64,000 nucleotides of DNA, from positions 8,426,256 to 8,490,255 of the forward strand of contig NZ_CP071793.1 in NCBI RefSeq assembly GCF_017498545.1, given 5' to 3'. The notes under the pieces were generated by a model. That model did no database searches, was not told the origin of the DNA, and was given only the letters and a program-made list of their open reading frames with translations. A program made the position numbers and the translations under genes. Positions 1 through 9,439 of the stretch are shown here, one piece after another (within the stretch, counting starts at the first letter, position 1; every line of letters begins with the position of its first letter). The DNA comes from Sulfidibacter corallicola. Its GTDB lineage: Bacteria; Acidobacteriota; Holophagae; Acanthopleuribacterales; Acanthopleuribacteraceae.

Positions 1-2063
1 ACGAAAAACCAACGCCGGTGACGCGGCAGTTCGCGCACCACGTCTCCCTGGGGATTCGTGCCGAGTCCCACGCCGAGCGCCGGCGAGGCATACGCCTCGT
101 CGAAGAGGTTGGTCACGGTCACGTCCAGGCTCAGTCGATCCGTCGCGCGCAATCCGAGCCGTGTATTGACCACCGCATACCCGTCCTGTCGTTCGAGGGC
201 CTCCATGCTGCCCCGGTAATACCCGTTGAGGTTCCAATGGAGGTGATCCCATTGGCGGTGAAGGACCACACTGGCGTTGTTTCGCGCGATGAACGCTTCC
301 GGCCGTTCGCTACCTGCGGCGGCCTCCATGTCGGTCTCCGTGTCGAAAAGGTGGGTGAAGTTCACTTTCAGCCGGGTGGTGTCGTCGACGAGCCATTGCG
401 CGGAAAGTTCCAGGCCCTGGGTGTCCTGGGTTCCGGCATTGGCGAACAGGTTCGCCGGGGACCCGGGGGTGGCCTCGGGGTTGGGCACCAAGGTGATCAC
501 GTCGTGCATGTGCGCGGTGTAGAGGTGCGTGGCGAAGGTGAGCCGGCTGGAAATGAATTCGTACCCGAGTTCGTAGCTCTTCACGGTCGTCGATTGCAGA
601 TCGGGATTGCCTTGGGACACCAGGTTGTTTTGCTCGAAAAGATCGGCCAGGCCCGGTCCCCGGAACGCCTTCGCATAGATGAACCGCAGCACGTGGCGCT
701 CGCTGGGTTTGTGGATGACCGACAGTCGCGGGCTCACGTGGTTTCCACCGTATCGGAAATCGTCCCATCGCAGGCCGACCAAGGCCTTGGTTCGCGTGCG
801 AATCAGTCTGGAGAACTGGGCGAACAGGCCGGTGGTGCGCTGCTCCTGGTTGTCGATGAACCACTGTGATTCATCGAAAAAGGTGACGATCTCGCCGAGG
901 TATTGGGGTGGGTCCGCGAGCAAGTCGTAGTTTCGCTGGGCCGTGGCCAGGGGATTCTCGGCCCTGGCCGTTTCCGCGCCGAACACCAGGTGCGAGGGCC
1001 CTTCCGGATCGTATTCCAATTCCAGCTTGGATTCGATGAGCCGGTACTCTTGGATCGGTCCCCCGAAAAAGTGATCCGCTTGGGCGAACGCCACGCCGCG
1101 CGGAAGTGGGGAGTGCAACCCTTCGCGTTCGGCCCATTGGCCGTCGAATCGGAGTTGTGCTTTCAGTGCCGCGTTAAAACGATGGGTGAAAGCCAGGCTG
1201 CCCAACCACGAATGCGTTTCGTCCCGATTGACGTTCGGCAGGATCCCCCCCGAATAGAGGTAGTAGTCTTCGAGTTCGCGATTCTGGTACTTGAGCGACG
1301 CATGGATTTTTTCTTGAAATTGAAGGTGCAGGTGCAGGTCCTGGCCGGTGCGGGGATCGCGGAAGGACGCCAGCTCGGGGTGCTGATCGGCGGCGATACC
1401 GTTGAAACTGGAGTGAGGATTGAAATCGACGAAGCGCTCGCCGTCGTCTTCGTGGAAGCTGTAGAACAGTCCCCAACTGAGGTCCGCGTCGGTCCGTGAA
1501 TCGTGGTACCGAACCACGGCTTCACGCCGTTCGTGGCTCCCGGCCGAAACCTCCAGGGCCTTGCCCGTCTTGTGGGTGATCAGGTTGATGACACCGGCGA
1601 TGGAGTTGGAGCCGTACAGGGACGAGGCCGGGCCGCGCATGATCTCGACCCGCGCCAAGTTGCGCACGTCGATGAAGCGCAAGAACAGCGATGCGGTGTT
1701 GTTGTGGAGGTTGTTGAGACGTTGCCCGTCCAACATCACCAGAAAATCGTTGCCGAACCCTGCCGAACCGCGCGCGATCGTGTAGTCGAGCTGTCCGTCG
1801 ATGGTCGTGTTGATCTCGCTCTGCATGCCGGGCACGTAGTTGAACAACTCGCTCAGGTTCCGGATACCCATGGCGCGAATCTCGTCACCGGAAAACACCG
1901 TGATCGCACCGGTCGCCTCGGACAGTCGCGACGCCCTCTTTTCCGCGATGGTGATGACCAGACTGTCCATATACTCCTGAAAATCGGACAACGTGGTGAT
2001 TTCCTGGGAGAACAACGTCGCGGTGAAGAAAAGAAGCGAAACCGGGATACGCCAGCAGGACAT
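1..2063 (-). CDS. TonB-dependent outer-membrane receptor (3' end cut by window edge)
   Basis: Outer-membrane beta-barrel receptor for TonB-energised uptake; the substrate cannot be read. About 687 codons are present. The reading frame begins with a hydrophobic signal peptide (residues 1-19, cleavage near SQ/E). A plug domain follows, with recognisable elements such as AITVFSGDEIRAMGIRNL, LFNYVPGM, DGQRLNN and VEIMRGPASSLYGSNSIAGV, the last being the classic plug motif. The remainder is long and barrel-like, with alternating aromatic and polar residues. The last readable residues before base 1 (VRELPRHRRWFF) look like a terminal beta strand, so only a few residues are probably missing. No strong Shine-Dalgarno precedes the ATG at 2063. 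No N-terminal FecR-interacting extension or carboxypeptidase-like domain is visible. The family call is firm. Confidence 0.93.
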   Translation of the reverse strand, partial: MSCWRIPVSLLFFTATLFSQEITTLSDFQEYMDSLVITIAEKRASRLSEATGAITVFSGDEIRAMGIRNLSELFNYVPGMQSEINTTIDGQLDYTIARGSAGFGNDFLVMLDGQRLNNLHNNTASLFLRFIDVRNLARVEIMRGPASSLYGSNSIAGVINLITHKTGKALEVSAGSHERREAVVRYHDSRTDADLSWGLFYSFHEDDGERFVDFNPHSSFNGIAADQHPELASFRDPRTGQDLHLHLQFQEKIHASLKYQNRELEDYYLYSGGILPNVNRDETHSWLGSLAFTHRFNAALKAQLRFDGQWAEREGLHSPLPRGVAFAQADHFFGGPIQEYRLIESKLELEYDPEGPSHLVFGAETARAENPLATAQRNYDLLADPPQYLGEIVTFFDESQWFIDNQEQRTTGLFAQFSRLIRTRTKALVGLRWDDFRYGGNHVSPRLSVIHKPSERHVLRFIYAKAFRGPGLADLFEQNNLVSQGNPDLQSTTVKSYELGYEFISSRLTFATHLYTAHMHDVITLVPNPEATPGSPANLFANAGTQDTQGLELSAQWLVDDTTRLKVNFTHLFDTETDMEAAAGSERPEAFIARNNASVVLHRQWDHLHWNLNGYYRGSMEALERQDGYAVVNTRLGLRATDRLSLDVTVTNLFDEAYASPALGVGLGTNPQGDVVRELPRHRRWFF

Positions 2064-2240
2064 GGGTTAAGGCCTAAAGGTTTTTTCTATTTATCGGCGA
2101 GGAAAAGCCAGCTCTAAAATTTCGAGAGTCCGTGGCGGCGGTGGGTTTGCGGCCATCGGCGTCGATTCGTTCGCCCTGCCGGTCGCGGTACGCTCCGTCT
2201 TACCCCACGGATCTCCTGCCCTCCACGGCTTTGCGTTTCG

Positions 2241-3815
2241 TTACGAGTCCTCCGAAAACAGCTCGGCCAGCAGTTGTTCGACCACCCGCGCCATCGTGTA
2301 GGCCGAACTCGTGAAGATGCCGGGCCCCCAGAGCAGCATGCTGGCGATATAGATGCTGCGTGCGTCGCGCGAACGATAGGTCCGCATATCCACCGCGGCC
2401 CCTTTCATGGGCTGTCCTTCGCGTCGATAGGCGCCGATCAGGCCCTTGCGCACGAGGTTTCTGACCAGTGCGGGCTGGTCGTCGTGCACGACGTCGAGAT
2501 TGACCGATCCCGTGGTGTTCACGAGAACCCGGGCCGTTTCCGTGCCGTGTTCGTGCTCGATTTCATATTGGCCGGTCGGGGTGGTCCCGATGGCGCGAAC
2601 GCCTTTGACGAAGGAAAGTCGCCCGGCGCGATGGAGCGCCAGCAGCTTTTCCGCGGTCGGCACGGGGCACGGTGCGGCATAGGCCAGCACGGCGGTTTCG
2701 AGGCGATTGCGGAAGGTCCGTTCGTCGGCTGCCGTCAGAAGCTGTTCCCCGAAGCACTGCCACAGGTCGTCGCGCGCATCGTCGAAAAAATCCACGAGGA
2801 AGTTGAGACGGGAGGGGTCTGCCGCGTCGGCGATGGCCTCGTCGAGCAGGTCACCGGCTCGTTGGTCGACCTCGGCTGCCGTGCTGCAATCGGCATATGG
2901 GTCGCGCACCGCATCCCAATCGATGACCGCACCGTGGTGGTCGGCCTCCTTGCGAATCATCTCGGCCAGGGTCGGGAGGTCGAGCGCTCCGGCGCGGGCC
3001 TGTCGCCGCAGGCGGTCGGGGGTGACTTCGGTTCGTTCCAGGTCCCTTTCGTGCCGGCTTTGCATGGCCTTCAGGCGACCACTGCGGGAACAGAGCAGCA
3101 CCCGCCGTTGGTTCGGGCCGGGTTCGAATTGCAGTGTGCCCCGTTCATCCCGGTGAAAGGCGCAGCCGGTGGACGGTGAAAACAAGCGGTTGACCACGTC
3201 GTAGGCACTGAGCGACGCGCCCAAAACGTGAACCTTCGCGTCCAGGGGCACCTCGTCCAGATCGGCGTTGCGGATATGGCTCGCGACGTAGGTGGCCCCC
3301 TCTGCCGGCGCAGGTGGAACCCTGTCCAGATCGGGACAGCGGCCCGTCGTCAGAATCGCTTTGTCCACCGTGGTGCGCCCGCCGTTCCAGTGGAGGGTGA
3401 CCCTGCCTTGCGGGTCTTCGTCCATGTCGATCACTTCGTGGGGGACCAGGTTGACCCGAATGCCCTTGATCGCGGCGACGGTGCCGGTGCTCTCGAACAC
3501 GTCCTTCAGGAAGCGCCCGAAAACCGATCGCGGCAAATGCCCCCTTTCGTCGAAATCGGGGGCCAGTTCGGGTTTTCCCTTCAGCCAGGTCACGAAGGCC
3601 CGGGTGTTGGATGGAACCAGGCACATCGTGTCCGTCGTGTTGTTGATCAGGTAATCCGGACAATCGTCGAGGCGATAGGGATAGCCGGGGCCGAATTCAC
3701 CGCTCGCCTCGAAAATCGTGATTTCCTCGACGGGATATCCATCGACCAATTGGAAAAAGGCGCTGGTACCGGTGAAGCCGCAGCCGACCAGCGCGATGTG
3801 TGAGGGTGCCGTCAT
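2241..3815 (-). CDS. FAD/NAD(P)-binding oxidoreductase-like protein
   Basis: A 524-residue protein opening with a dinucleotide-binding beta-alpha-beta motif (HIALVGCGFTG, residues about 5-15) and an acidic residue ending strand 2 (ITIFEAS). It continues with GPGYPY and NTTDTM segments typical of the FAD-NAD(P)-binding domain family (NAD_binding_9 type). A second nucleotide-binding stretch lies mid-protein (KAILTTGRCPDLD, VHVLGASLSAYDVVNRL). The C-terminus (LLWGPGIFTSSAYTMARVV) resembles the cofactor-binding tail of that family. No substrate can be assigned; some relatives lie in secondary metabolism or amino-acid oxidation. I chose the ATG at 3815 because GGGAG sits 7 bases upstream and the nucleotide-binding motif starts immediately; an upstream in-frame extension of 13 residues lacks such a signal. 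It lies just upstream of the TonB receptor gene on the same strand (177-bp gap). Confidence 0.8.
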   Translation of the reverse strand: MTAPSHIALVGCGFTGTSAFFQLVDGYPVEEITIFEASGEFGPGYPYRLDDCPDYLINNTTDTMCLVPSNTRAFVTWLKGKPELAPDFDERGHLPRSVFGRFLKDVFESTGTVAAIKGIRVNLVPHEVIDMDEDPQGRVTLHWNGGRTTVDKAILTTGRCPDLDRVPPAPAEGATYVASHIRNADLDEVPLDAKVHVLGASLSAYDVVNRLFSPSTGCAFHRDERGTLQFEPGPNQRRVLLCSRSGRLKAMQSRHERDLERTEVTPDRLRRQARAGALDLPTLAEMIRKEADHHGAVIDWDAVRDPYADCSTAAEVDQRAGDLLDEAIADAADPSRLNFLVDFFDDARDDLWQCFGEQLLTAADERTFRNRLETAVLAYAAPCPVPTAEKLLALHRAGRLSFVKGVRAIGTTPTGQYEIEHEHGTETARVLVNTTGSVNLDVVHDDQPALVRNLVRKGLIGAYRREGQPMKGAAVDMRTYRSRDARSIYIASMLLWGPGIFTSSAYTMARVVEQLLAELFSEDS

Positions 3816-4570
3816 CGAACATCTCCCGCATTCCCAAGACTTGGCATCGGACACTGGAACTTGGTAACGATACCAGATTCAACGGCGAAGCGCCGAAGAC
3901 GTTTCAGGGGGGAGCGGGGAGAAGGCTCCGGGCGTCGAGCGAGACACGGCTGTGCCCACTTGGACACCATTTGGCTGGTTTGTGCCCATCCATAAACCAG
4001 CGTTTTCATGAAAATACTCCTTCGAATCGGCAGGGTCGCCGACACCAGCCAGCCTCGGCAATCAGGCACCGGGAGTCAGCTAAATACCTTTGAACACGTA
4101 TCTTGCCAATCCCTGACACCTGAGACCTGAAATTGTGCCCATTCAGTCAAATCACCTTGGGAGTCGTGAGCCAGTCGTTTCGGGATAGGTACTGGTTTGG
4201 AGGCCCGCGCTCGCTTGATTTGTGGTGCTGTCGTTTGTGATGGATGTCACTAAAATACAAGACCGAGCATTTCTAGATGATTGGATCCTTGAGTTGCCGA
4301 ATGGCTCGGTGTTTAATGTGACTGAATTTTCGAATGAGTTTATTTTTTTGATTTTTAGATTAATTTCATAATTATCCATGCTTCCTTGGCGACGCGAATC
4401 TTGTATTCGTTAACGACGGTTCACCATACCCAGCCCTGGAGTCCGTTCGACGTGATGTCCCCGTTTGGTCTGCCACCGCGCACTTCTCGGGTCGGTCATA
4501 CGAGCGAACCATGTCGGCCCTTCGTGTGGTCGGCGCTCCCTGGGATGCAGGGTTGCCAAGGGAGGCATGC
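3816..4570. other. Intergenic region between divergent genes, AT-rich centre
   Basis: About 755 bases separate the divergent FAD protein and kinase genes. The part around 4150-4380 is clearly more AT-rich than its surroundings and probably holds promoters for one or both genes, but I cannot pick a convincing -35/-10 pair. No gene is supported here. Confidence 0.5.
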
Positions 4571-7495
4571 ATGCAGGAACCCACGCTTTCACGCCAGAAG
4601 CGGGTGCTCGAGATTTTGGAAGAGGTATTGGTCCTCGAACCCGATCGGCGTGAAACCTATCTTCGCCGCGTCTGCGCGAAGGATCCGGCGCTTCACGAAC
4701 AAGTGAGGCAGTGTTTGAGCCGCACGGAATCGTCGTTTCCCGAGAAACCCTTCGAAGGTGGCCTGGCCGATGGCGATTTCCCGGGAGAATCTCCGGATCG
4801 CATCGGGCCCTTCCGCATCGTGCGCAAACTGGGCCAGGGCGGCATGGGCACGGTGTATCAGGCCGAACAGGAACATCCGGTGCGGCGCACGGTGGCCATC
4901 AAGGTCCTCGGCGCGTGGATGCAGCACGGTGAATTTCGGCGTCGGTTCCTGGCGGAATCACAAATGTTGGCAGGCCTGAATCACCCCAACATCGCGAAGT
5001 TGTTCGATGCAGGCACGACCGACCAGGGATTGCCCTATTTCGTGCTGGAGTATGTGGAAGGTGAACCCCTGGACCGTTACTGCGACCGACAGGGATTCGG
5101 GATTCACCAACGACTGAACCTGTTTCGCAAAATTTGTGATGCCGTCCATGAGGCCCATACGCACATGATCGTGCACCGCGACCTCAAGCCCGGAAACATT
5201 CTGGTGACGGCCAAGGGGGAACCCAAGCTCTTGGATTTCGGCATCGCCAAGATGTTGAACCCCTCCGATCAACCCGACGCCATGGCCGAAACGGCCTCGC
5301 ACGTGCGCCTGATGACGCCGCGGTATGCCAGTCCGGAACAGATTCGCGGGGCGCCGGTTTCGCTGCGCAGCGACCTGTACGCGTTGGGGGTGGTCCTCTA
5401 CGAATTGTTGACCGGTACCTGGCCGTATGCGCCCGTGAATGAGAGCTTGCGGGAATTGGAAAAGGCGGTGCTGAACCAGGAGCCCGTCCGCCCCAGTCAG
5501 GCCCTGTCCCTTACACGGCAAAAAGCGCCCAAAGACCCGGCAATCGAAGGTCCCGCCTTTGGCGAAGACAGCCGGCGGATTCGGCGCATCCTGAGCGGGG
5601 ATCTGGACTTGATCGTGCTCAAGAACCTCAGCAAAAACCCGTCCTTTCGCTACGAAAGCGCGGCCGCCTTCGCCAAGGATATCGAAGCCCACCTTCAGGG
5701 CTTTCCCATTCAAGCGCGTAAACCCAGTTTGGTCTACACCACGGGTCGATTCTTTCGCCGCAACAAACTGCTGGCGGGTTTTCTGACTGTCCTGTTGCTC
5801 TTGCCTTCGACGTTCACGGTGGCGACTCTGTTGGAGAGCCGCAAGACCGAGGCCGCGCGGCACCGAGCCGAACTGGAGGCGGCCACCGCCGAATCGGTGG
5901 TGCAGTTCCTTTCGAACACCCTGGAAATGGCGGATCCGGTCGAGGCCAAGGGGGCCGAATTCACGGTCGTGGAGATGCTGGACCGCGCGCTGGCCGCATT
6001 GAAAAGGGGTGAATTGAGCGAGGAGCCGGAAGTTCGCTCGAGGCTCCTGAAAATCATGGCGAGGACTTACGCCAACATGGGATACCTCGAGAAGGCCGCT
6101 GGGCTGATGGCGGAAGTGCTGGAGCAGTGCCGCAGCCGAAACGATCCCTTTGCCACCACTTCGGCCCTTCTCGGTGTCGTCTCCACCGACTTGGTGCGTG
6201 GTGAGTACAAGCTCGGCCTCGAGCGCGTCCGAGAGGCGACTGCCATGGCCCGCCAGCTCCCGGAAGGGCGGAGGCGGACCGAGCTTCTGGCCCAGGCCCT
6301 GAATTGGTCCGGGCTCCTGTTGAAAGAGGAGGGCCAACTTCAGGAGGCGCGGGCGGCCTATACCGAAGCGCTGGACTTGCGCCAATCTCTCTACGGTCCC
6401 AACCACGCGGAAACGGCGGAAAGTATGAGCAATCTGGCCGCCATTCTGGGCGATTTGGAAGAATTTTCACGAGCGGAAGAGTTGTTCAAGCAGGCGTTGG
6501 CGGCGAGCGAAGGGAGTCAAAACGTGTTCACCCGTACCCGACCGGCCGCGATGGTGAGTTTGGGTAAAATGTTGCAGAGGTTGGGTCGCCTGGACGAAGC
6601 CCAAACCTATTTCGAGGAAGCCCTCTCTTTTAGCGAGCAAGTGTTCGGCCCGGATAGTCTGTACCTGGCCCCGGTCCTCAACAATTTGGGCGGTCTCTTC
6701 TACGCTCGTGGAGATATCGAGCGGGCTGACCACTACTTCAAAAGGGCCCTGACCATTCGGACTCGGGAATTGGGCGAGGACCACCCCCAAACCATTTTCA
6801 GCCTCAGTAATTACATGGCGATCCTCGCCATGCGGGAACGCTACGACGAAGCGCTCGGTTACGCGCACCGAGTGCTCGAGGCGCGGTTGAAGGAGTGGGG
6901 CACCGACCACCCGCTTACCGCACTCGCCTACGCCAATGTGGCTTCGATCTATTCTCGAACGAACCGAAATGGGTTGGCGCTGGAATACAATGCGCTGGTG
7001 CTGGGTCTTCGCCGCAAGGTCTTGGGAGAGCTACACCAGGGGACCGCGACCACCCTCTGGAAAATGGGGACCGATTTGGCGGAATTCGGTGAAATCGAGT
7101 TGGCCATGGATTACTTTCGCCAGGCGCACGCGATTCGCAGCCACAACCTGGGCCCGGAGAACCCCCGTACCGTGGCAACCCTGACCCAGTACGTGCGCCA
7201 CCGCAACGAGCAGGGGCATCACCAGGAAGCGCTGGACATGGCGTGGCACCATCTCTGTCTGTTGGAAGCCTCATTACCGGAGGGCCAAGCCATGATCATC
7301 GAAGCCAAAGCCGTGTACGCCTCCTGTTTGGTGAGCGCATCGCGATTCGAGGAAGCGGTGCCCTACCTGGAAACCGCGCTGCGCGACAAGCAGACGTTTT
7401 TCGGTTCGGCGCGAGCTTGGGTGGTTGATCAATTGCGAACCTGCTACGTCCAATTGGGTCGAGAGCCGGAGGAAGGCCTGGAGCCCTTTCATTGA
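4571..7495 (+). CDS. Ser/Thr protein kinase with membrane segment and TPR array
   Basis: Hanks-type kinase of 974 residues. The kinase domain spans about 78-375 with every key residue: glycine loop GQGGMG (88-93), K111 in VAIKV, HRDLKPGN (D204, N209), DFG (D222) and the activation-segment end YASPEQ. A basic stretch (FFRRNK) and one hydrophobic segment follow (LLAGFLTVLLLLPSTF), so the kinase is probably cytoplasmic. The C-terminal half is a series of TPR repeats of about 42 residues (for example YTEALDLRQSLYGPNHAET) and would lie across the membrane if the single segment is a true TM helix. Start: ATG at 4571, preceded by AAGGGAGG at 4558-4565; an upstream in-frame ATG at 4511 has no such site. 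The substrate is unknown. The short N-terminal ~75-residue region precedes the kinase in many TPR-kinases of this type. A close architectural paralogue lies at 21018-23951. Confidence 0.95.
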   Translation: MQEPTLSRQKRVLEILEEVLVLEPDRRETYLRRVCAKDPALHEQVRQCLSRTESSFPEKPFEGGLADGDFPGESPDRIGPFRIVRKLGQGGMGTVYQAEQEHPVRRTVAIKVLGAWMQHGEFRRRFLAESQMLAGLNHPNIAKLFDAGTTDQGLPYFVLEYVEGEPLDRYCDRQGFGIHQRLNLFRKICDAVHEAHTHMIVHRDLKPGNILVTAKGEPKLLDFGIAKMLNPSDQPDAMAETASHVRLMTPRYASPEQIRGAPVSLRSDLYALGVVLYELLTGTWPYAPVNESLRELEKAVLNQEPVRPSQALSLTRQKAPKDPAIEGPAFGEDSRRIRRILSGDLDLIVLKNLSKNPSFRYESAAAFAKDIEAHLQGFPIQARKPSLVYTTGRFFRRNKLLAGFLTVLLLLPSTFTVATLLESRKTEAARHRAELEAATAESVVQFLSNTLEMADPVEAKGAEFTVVEMLDRALAALKRGELSEEPEVRSRLLKIMARTYANMGYLEKAAGLMAEVLEQCRSRNDPFATTSALLGVVSTDLVRGEYKLGLERVREATAMARQLPEGRRRTELLAQALNWSGLLLKEEGQLQEARAAYTEALDLRQSLYGPNHAETAESMSNLAAILGDLEEFSRAEELFKQALAASEGSQNVFTRTRPAAMVSLGKMLQRLGRLDEAQTYFEEALSFSEQVFGPDSLYLAPVLNNLGGLFYARGDIERADHYFKRALTIRTRELGEDHPQTIFSLSNYMAILAMRERYDEALGYAHRVLEARLKEWGTDHPLTALAYANVASIYSRTNRNGLALEYNALVLGLRRKVLGELHQGTATTLWKMGTDLAEFGEIELAMDYFRQAHAIRSHNLGPENPRTVATLTQYVRHRNEQGHHQEALDMAWHHLCLLEASLPEGQAMIIEAKAVYASCLVSASRFEEAVPYLETALRDKQTFFGSARAWVVDQLRTCYVQLGREPEEGLEPFH

Positions 7496-7710
7496 GAGGG
7501 TTCGGTCGGCATCGCCGAAAAGGTCGGCCCATGCGCGGCTGGCTTGACGGATTGAATCCGTTCGCGCACCTTGCGGGTCGCCCTATCCGACAGATTGGGA
7601 TGCGCCTGGGGTCTCGAGAGGTAATTTTTTTCCAATACCGGTGCGATCCCGGTTCGATAGATTGGACTCCCGAAACAAAAGCCATTTCGTATGAATTCAG
7701 GGAGTCTTGC

Positions 7711-8655
7711 ATGAGCGTGTTACGTCTTTTTATGATGATCATGGGCTGCGCCGCACTGGTGGTTGCCGGCGAATCCGCGCCGCCCCAATCGCTTCAGATC
7801 GCCTACAACGTCTTTGAGGACCCGGCCACCGACAATTACGAAATCTATGTCATGAACGCCGACGGAAGTGGAAAACGCAATATTTCCAACTGGAAAGGCG
7901 TCGATTGGGTGTATTTGGCGGTGGGCGACAAGCTTTACTTCGTTTCCGATCGCGACGCCAAGCACCGCGAGTTTCATCTGTACGAAATGCGCGCCGACGG
8001 CAGCGGTGTGCGCCGCATGACCGACTTTCTGGTGGTCGATTCGTGGCTGTCCTCGCGGCGCAACGGCACACAATTCGTGGTGTGTTCCGCCAAGGATGGA
8101 AAGGACCACGAACTCTACCTGATCGATGCCTCCGGTCGTGAGCTGAAACGCCTGACCGACAACGATCGCTACGAAAACGATCCGGTCTTTTCGCCGGACG
8201 GCAGCCAGATCGTCTACCGCTCCAAACGCTCCGGGAAGGACGAGTTGTGGATTCGCGCGACCGACGGCGGCCAGGAGCGCCAATTGACCTTTTACCCCGA
8301 ATCGGACGATTCCTTGGCCGACGGCCGCGGCTTCCATGCCGGTCCGCCGTTCTGGGTGGCCCGTCGCAACCAGATCACCTTCGCTTCCAAACGGAACGGC
8401 AACTACAGTATCTTCGCCGTGCGTCCCGACGGTTCTCGAGAGCAGCAGCTCACCGACGACCGCGCCGACGAAATGTGGCACAGTTGGTCGCCGGACGGGC
8501 GCTGGCTCGCCTACGACCGCACCGAGGACGGCAAGTCCTGGCGCATCTACCTCCACGACATGAAAAGTGGAAAGGCGCGAGCCCTGACCGGCGATGGCCC
8601 CTTGGCGCTGGCCCCCGTGATCGTAGGGCGAACCCAAGCCACCCCGGGCAACTGA
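7711..8655 (+). CDS. Exported TolB-like beta-propeller protein (WD40-like/PD40 repeats)
   Basis: A 314-residue protein with an N-terminal signal peptide (hydrophobic residues about 4-18, ending near AGES). At least five TolB-type propeller blades follow, each with the signature pattern of an aspartate-glycine turn and a predicted strand: YEIYVMNADGSGKRN, FHLYEMRADGSGVRR, DPVFSPDGSQIVYRS, YSIFAVRPDGSREQQ, HSWSPDGRWLAYDR. Such propellers are periplasmic and bind peptides or partner proteins; no enzymatic domain is attached. The ATG at 7711 is supported by AGGGAG 6 bases upstream; the open frame extends upstream into the intergenic region without another good site. It lies 215 bases after the kinase-TPR gene on the same strand and only 13 bases from the convergent channel gene. 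Whether it is cotranscribed with the kinase is uncertain. Confidence 0.88.
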   Translation: MSVLRLFMMIMGCAALVVAGESAPPQSLQIAYNVFEDPATDNYEIYVMNADGSGKRNISNWKGVDWVYLAVGDKLYFVSDRDAKHREFHLYEMRADGSGVRRMTDFLVVDSWLSSRRNGTQFVVCSAKDGKDHELYLIDASGRELKRLTDNDRYENDPVFSPDGSQIVYRSKRSGKDELWIRATDGGQERQLTFYPESDDSLADGRGFHAGPPFWVARRNQITFASKRNGNYSIFAVRPDGSREQQLTDDRADEMWHSWSPDGRWLAYDRTEDGKSWRIYLHDMKSGKARALTGDGPLALAPVIVGRTQATPGN

Positions 8656-8668
8656 TCGCGCACCGGAC

Positions 8669-9106
8669 TCACGCCTCGGCTTTGCTCGGATCATCGAAAA
8701 TGCGCCGCATCAGCTCGATCAGGAATGCGGTACTGGTGCTGAACAGGATCAGGCCGCCCACGGCTTCGAAGGTACTCAGGAGCCGTTTGCTCTCGCTCAG
8801 GGTCATGTCGCCGTAGCCCAGGGTCGTGGCCGTCACCATGGAGAAGTAGAGCGAGCTGGGGAAATCGGAGAATTCGCCGAAGGCGTAGTACACAAGCGCC
8901 CAACTGGCGGCTTCGGCGATGTGAATGCAAATGATGATCAGCACCGCATAGGTCAAATAAAAGAACATGCGGGCCAGGGATCGGGGATGGTCGGGATCGG
9001 GCTCGTGTCTTCTCAACTGTTTGACCAATAGCAACAGCATGCCCACGTGGAAGACCACGTTGCCGAGGATCATCGAGGTGCCGAGTATGAATTGTTTGGC
9101 CAGCAA
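8669..9106 (-). CDS. Small two-pore-helix potassium-channel-like membrane protein
   Basis: A 145-residue membrane protein of the Ion_trans_2 type. It has an N-terminal hydrophobic segment (residues 6-28), a second (47-66), a pore helix with the potassium selectivity filter TLGYGD (95-100), and a last transmembrane helix (110-133). The extra N-terminal helix makes it a three-helix version of the basic KcsA-like unit. No RCK/TrkA-C regulatory domain is attached. The start is TTG at 9106, chosen because GAGGAG lies 6 bases upstream (9112-9117); an ATG 11 codons later has no site. It converges with the TolB-like gene. Selectivity for K+ follows from the filter sequence; gating is unknown. Confidence 0.88.
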   Translation of the reverse strand: MLAKQFILGTSMILGNVVFHVGMLLLLVKQLRRHEPDPDHPRSLARMFFYLTYAVLIIICIHIAEAASWALVYYAFGEFSDFPSSLYFSMVTATTLGYGDMTLSESKRLLSTFEAVGGLILFSTSTAFLIELMRRIFDDPSKAEA

Positions 9107-9439
9107 GGTAGCTCCTCATTTGGATGCGCGCGTCGCACGACCATCGAATCGATCGCGATGGCCGTAGGGGAGAGGAGAAGCGGCCTTCACCTGCCGTGAA
9201 GGGGAAGCCTTGCGAAGTATCCTAGCCAGTCGTGGTCGGGATGAAAAGGCGGAAAGTGTCGCGGCCCGGGATGCCCCTTCGGTGGGCGGCACCTCGGGAA
9301 GGTCCGGGGTATGGAAGCTCGGGATGGACCAAGGGTCGGTGACTGTTCCTCGGCCATTCGTCCCTGGCGCGAAACATCGGTTCTCCGGACCCGGCCTTCG
9401 TTTGGGGAGCCGGGTTCGGAGGAACGGATGGATCGAGGA
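9107..9439. other. Intergenic, no gene seen
   Basis: About 330 bases between two minus-strand genes. I see no gene, repeat or convincing hairpin. It should contain the promoter of the channel gene. Confidence 0.4.

Noticed and set aside
18..869. Long plus-strand frame at the left edge
   Set aside because: Antisense to the TonB receptor, whose plug and barrel motifs are clear on the minus strand.
4152..4379. A 75-codon AT-rich minus-strand frame
   Set aside because: Composition without protein-like pattern, no relatives in the window; the AT-richness is more likely a promoter region.
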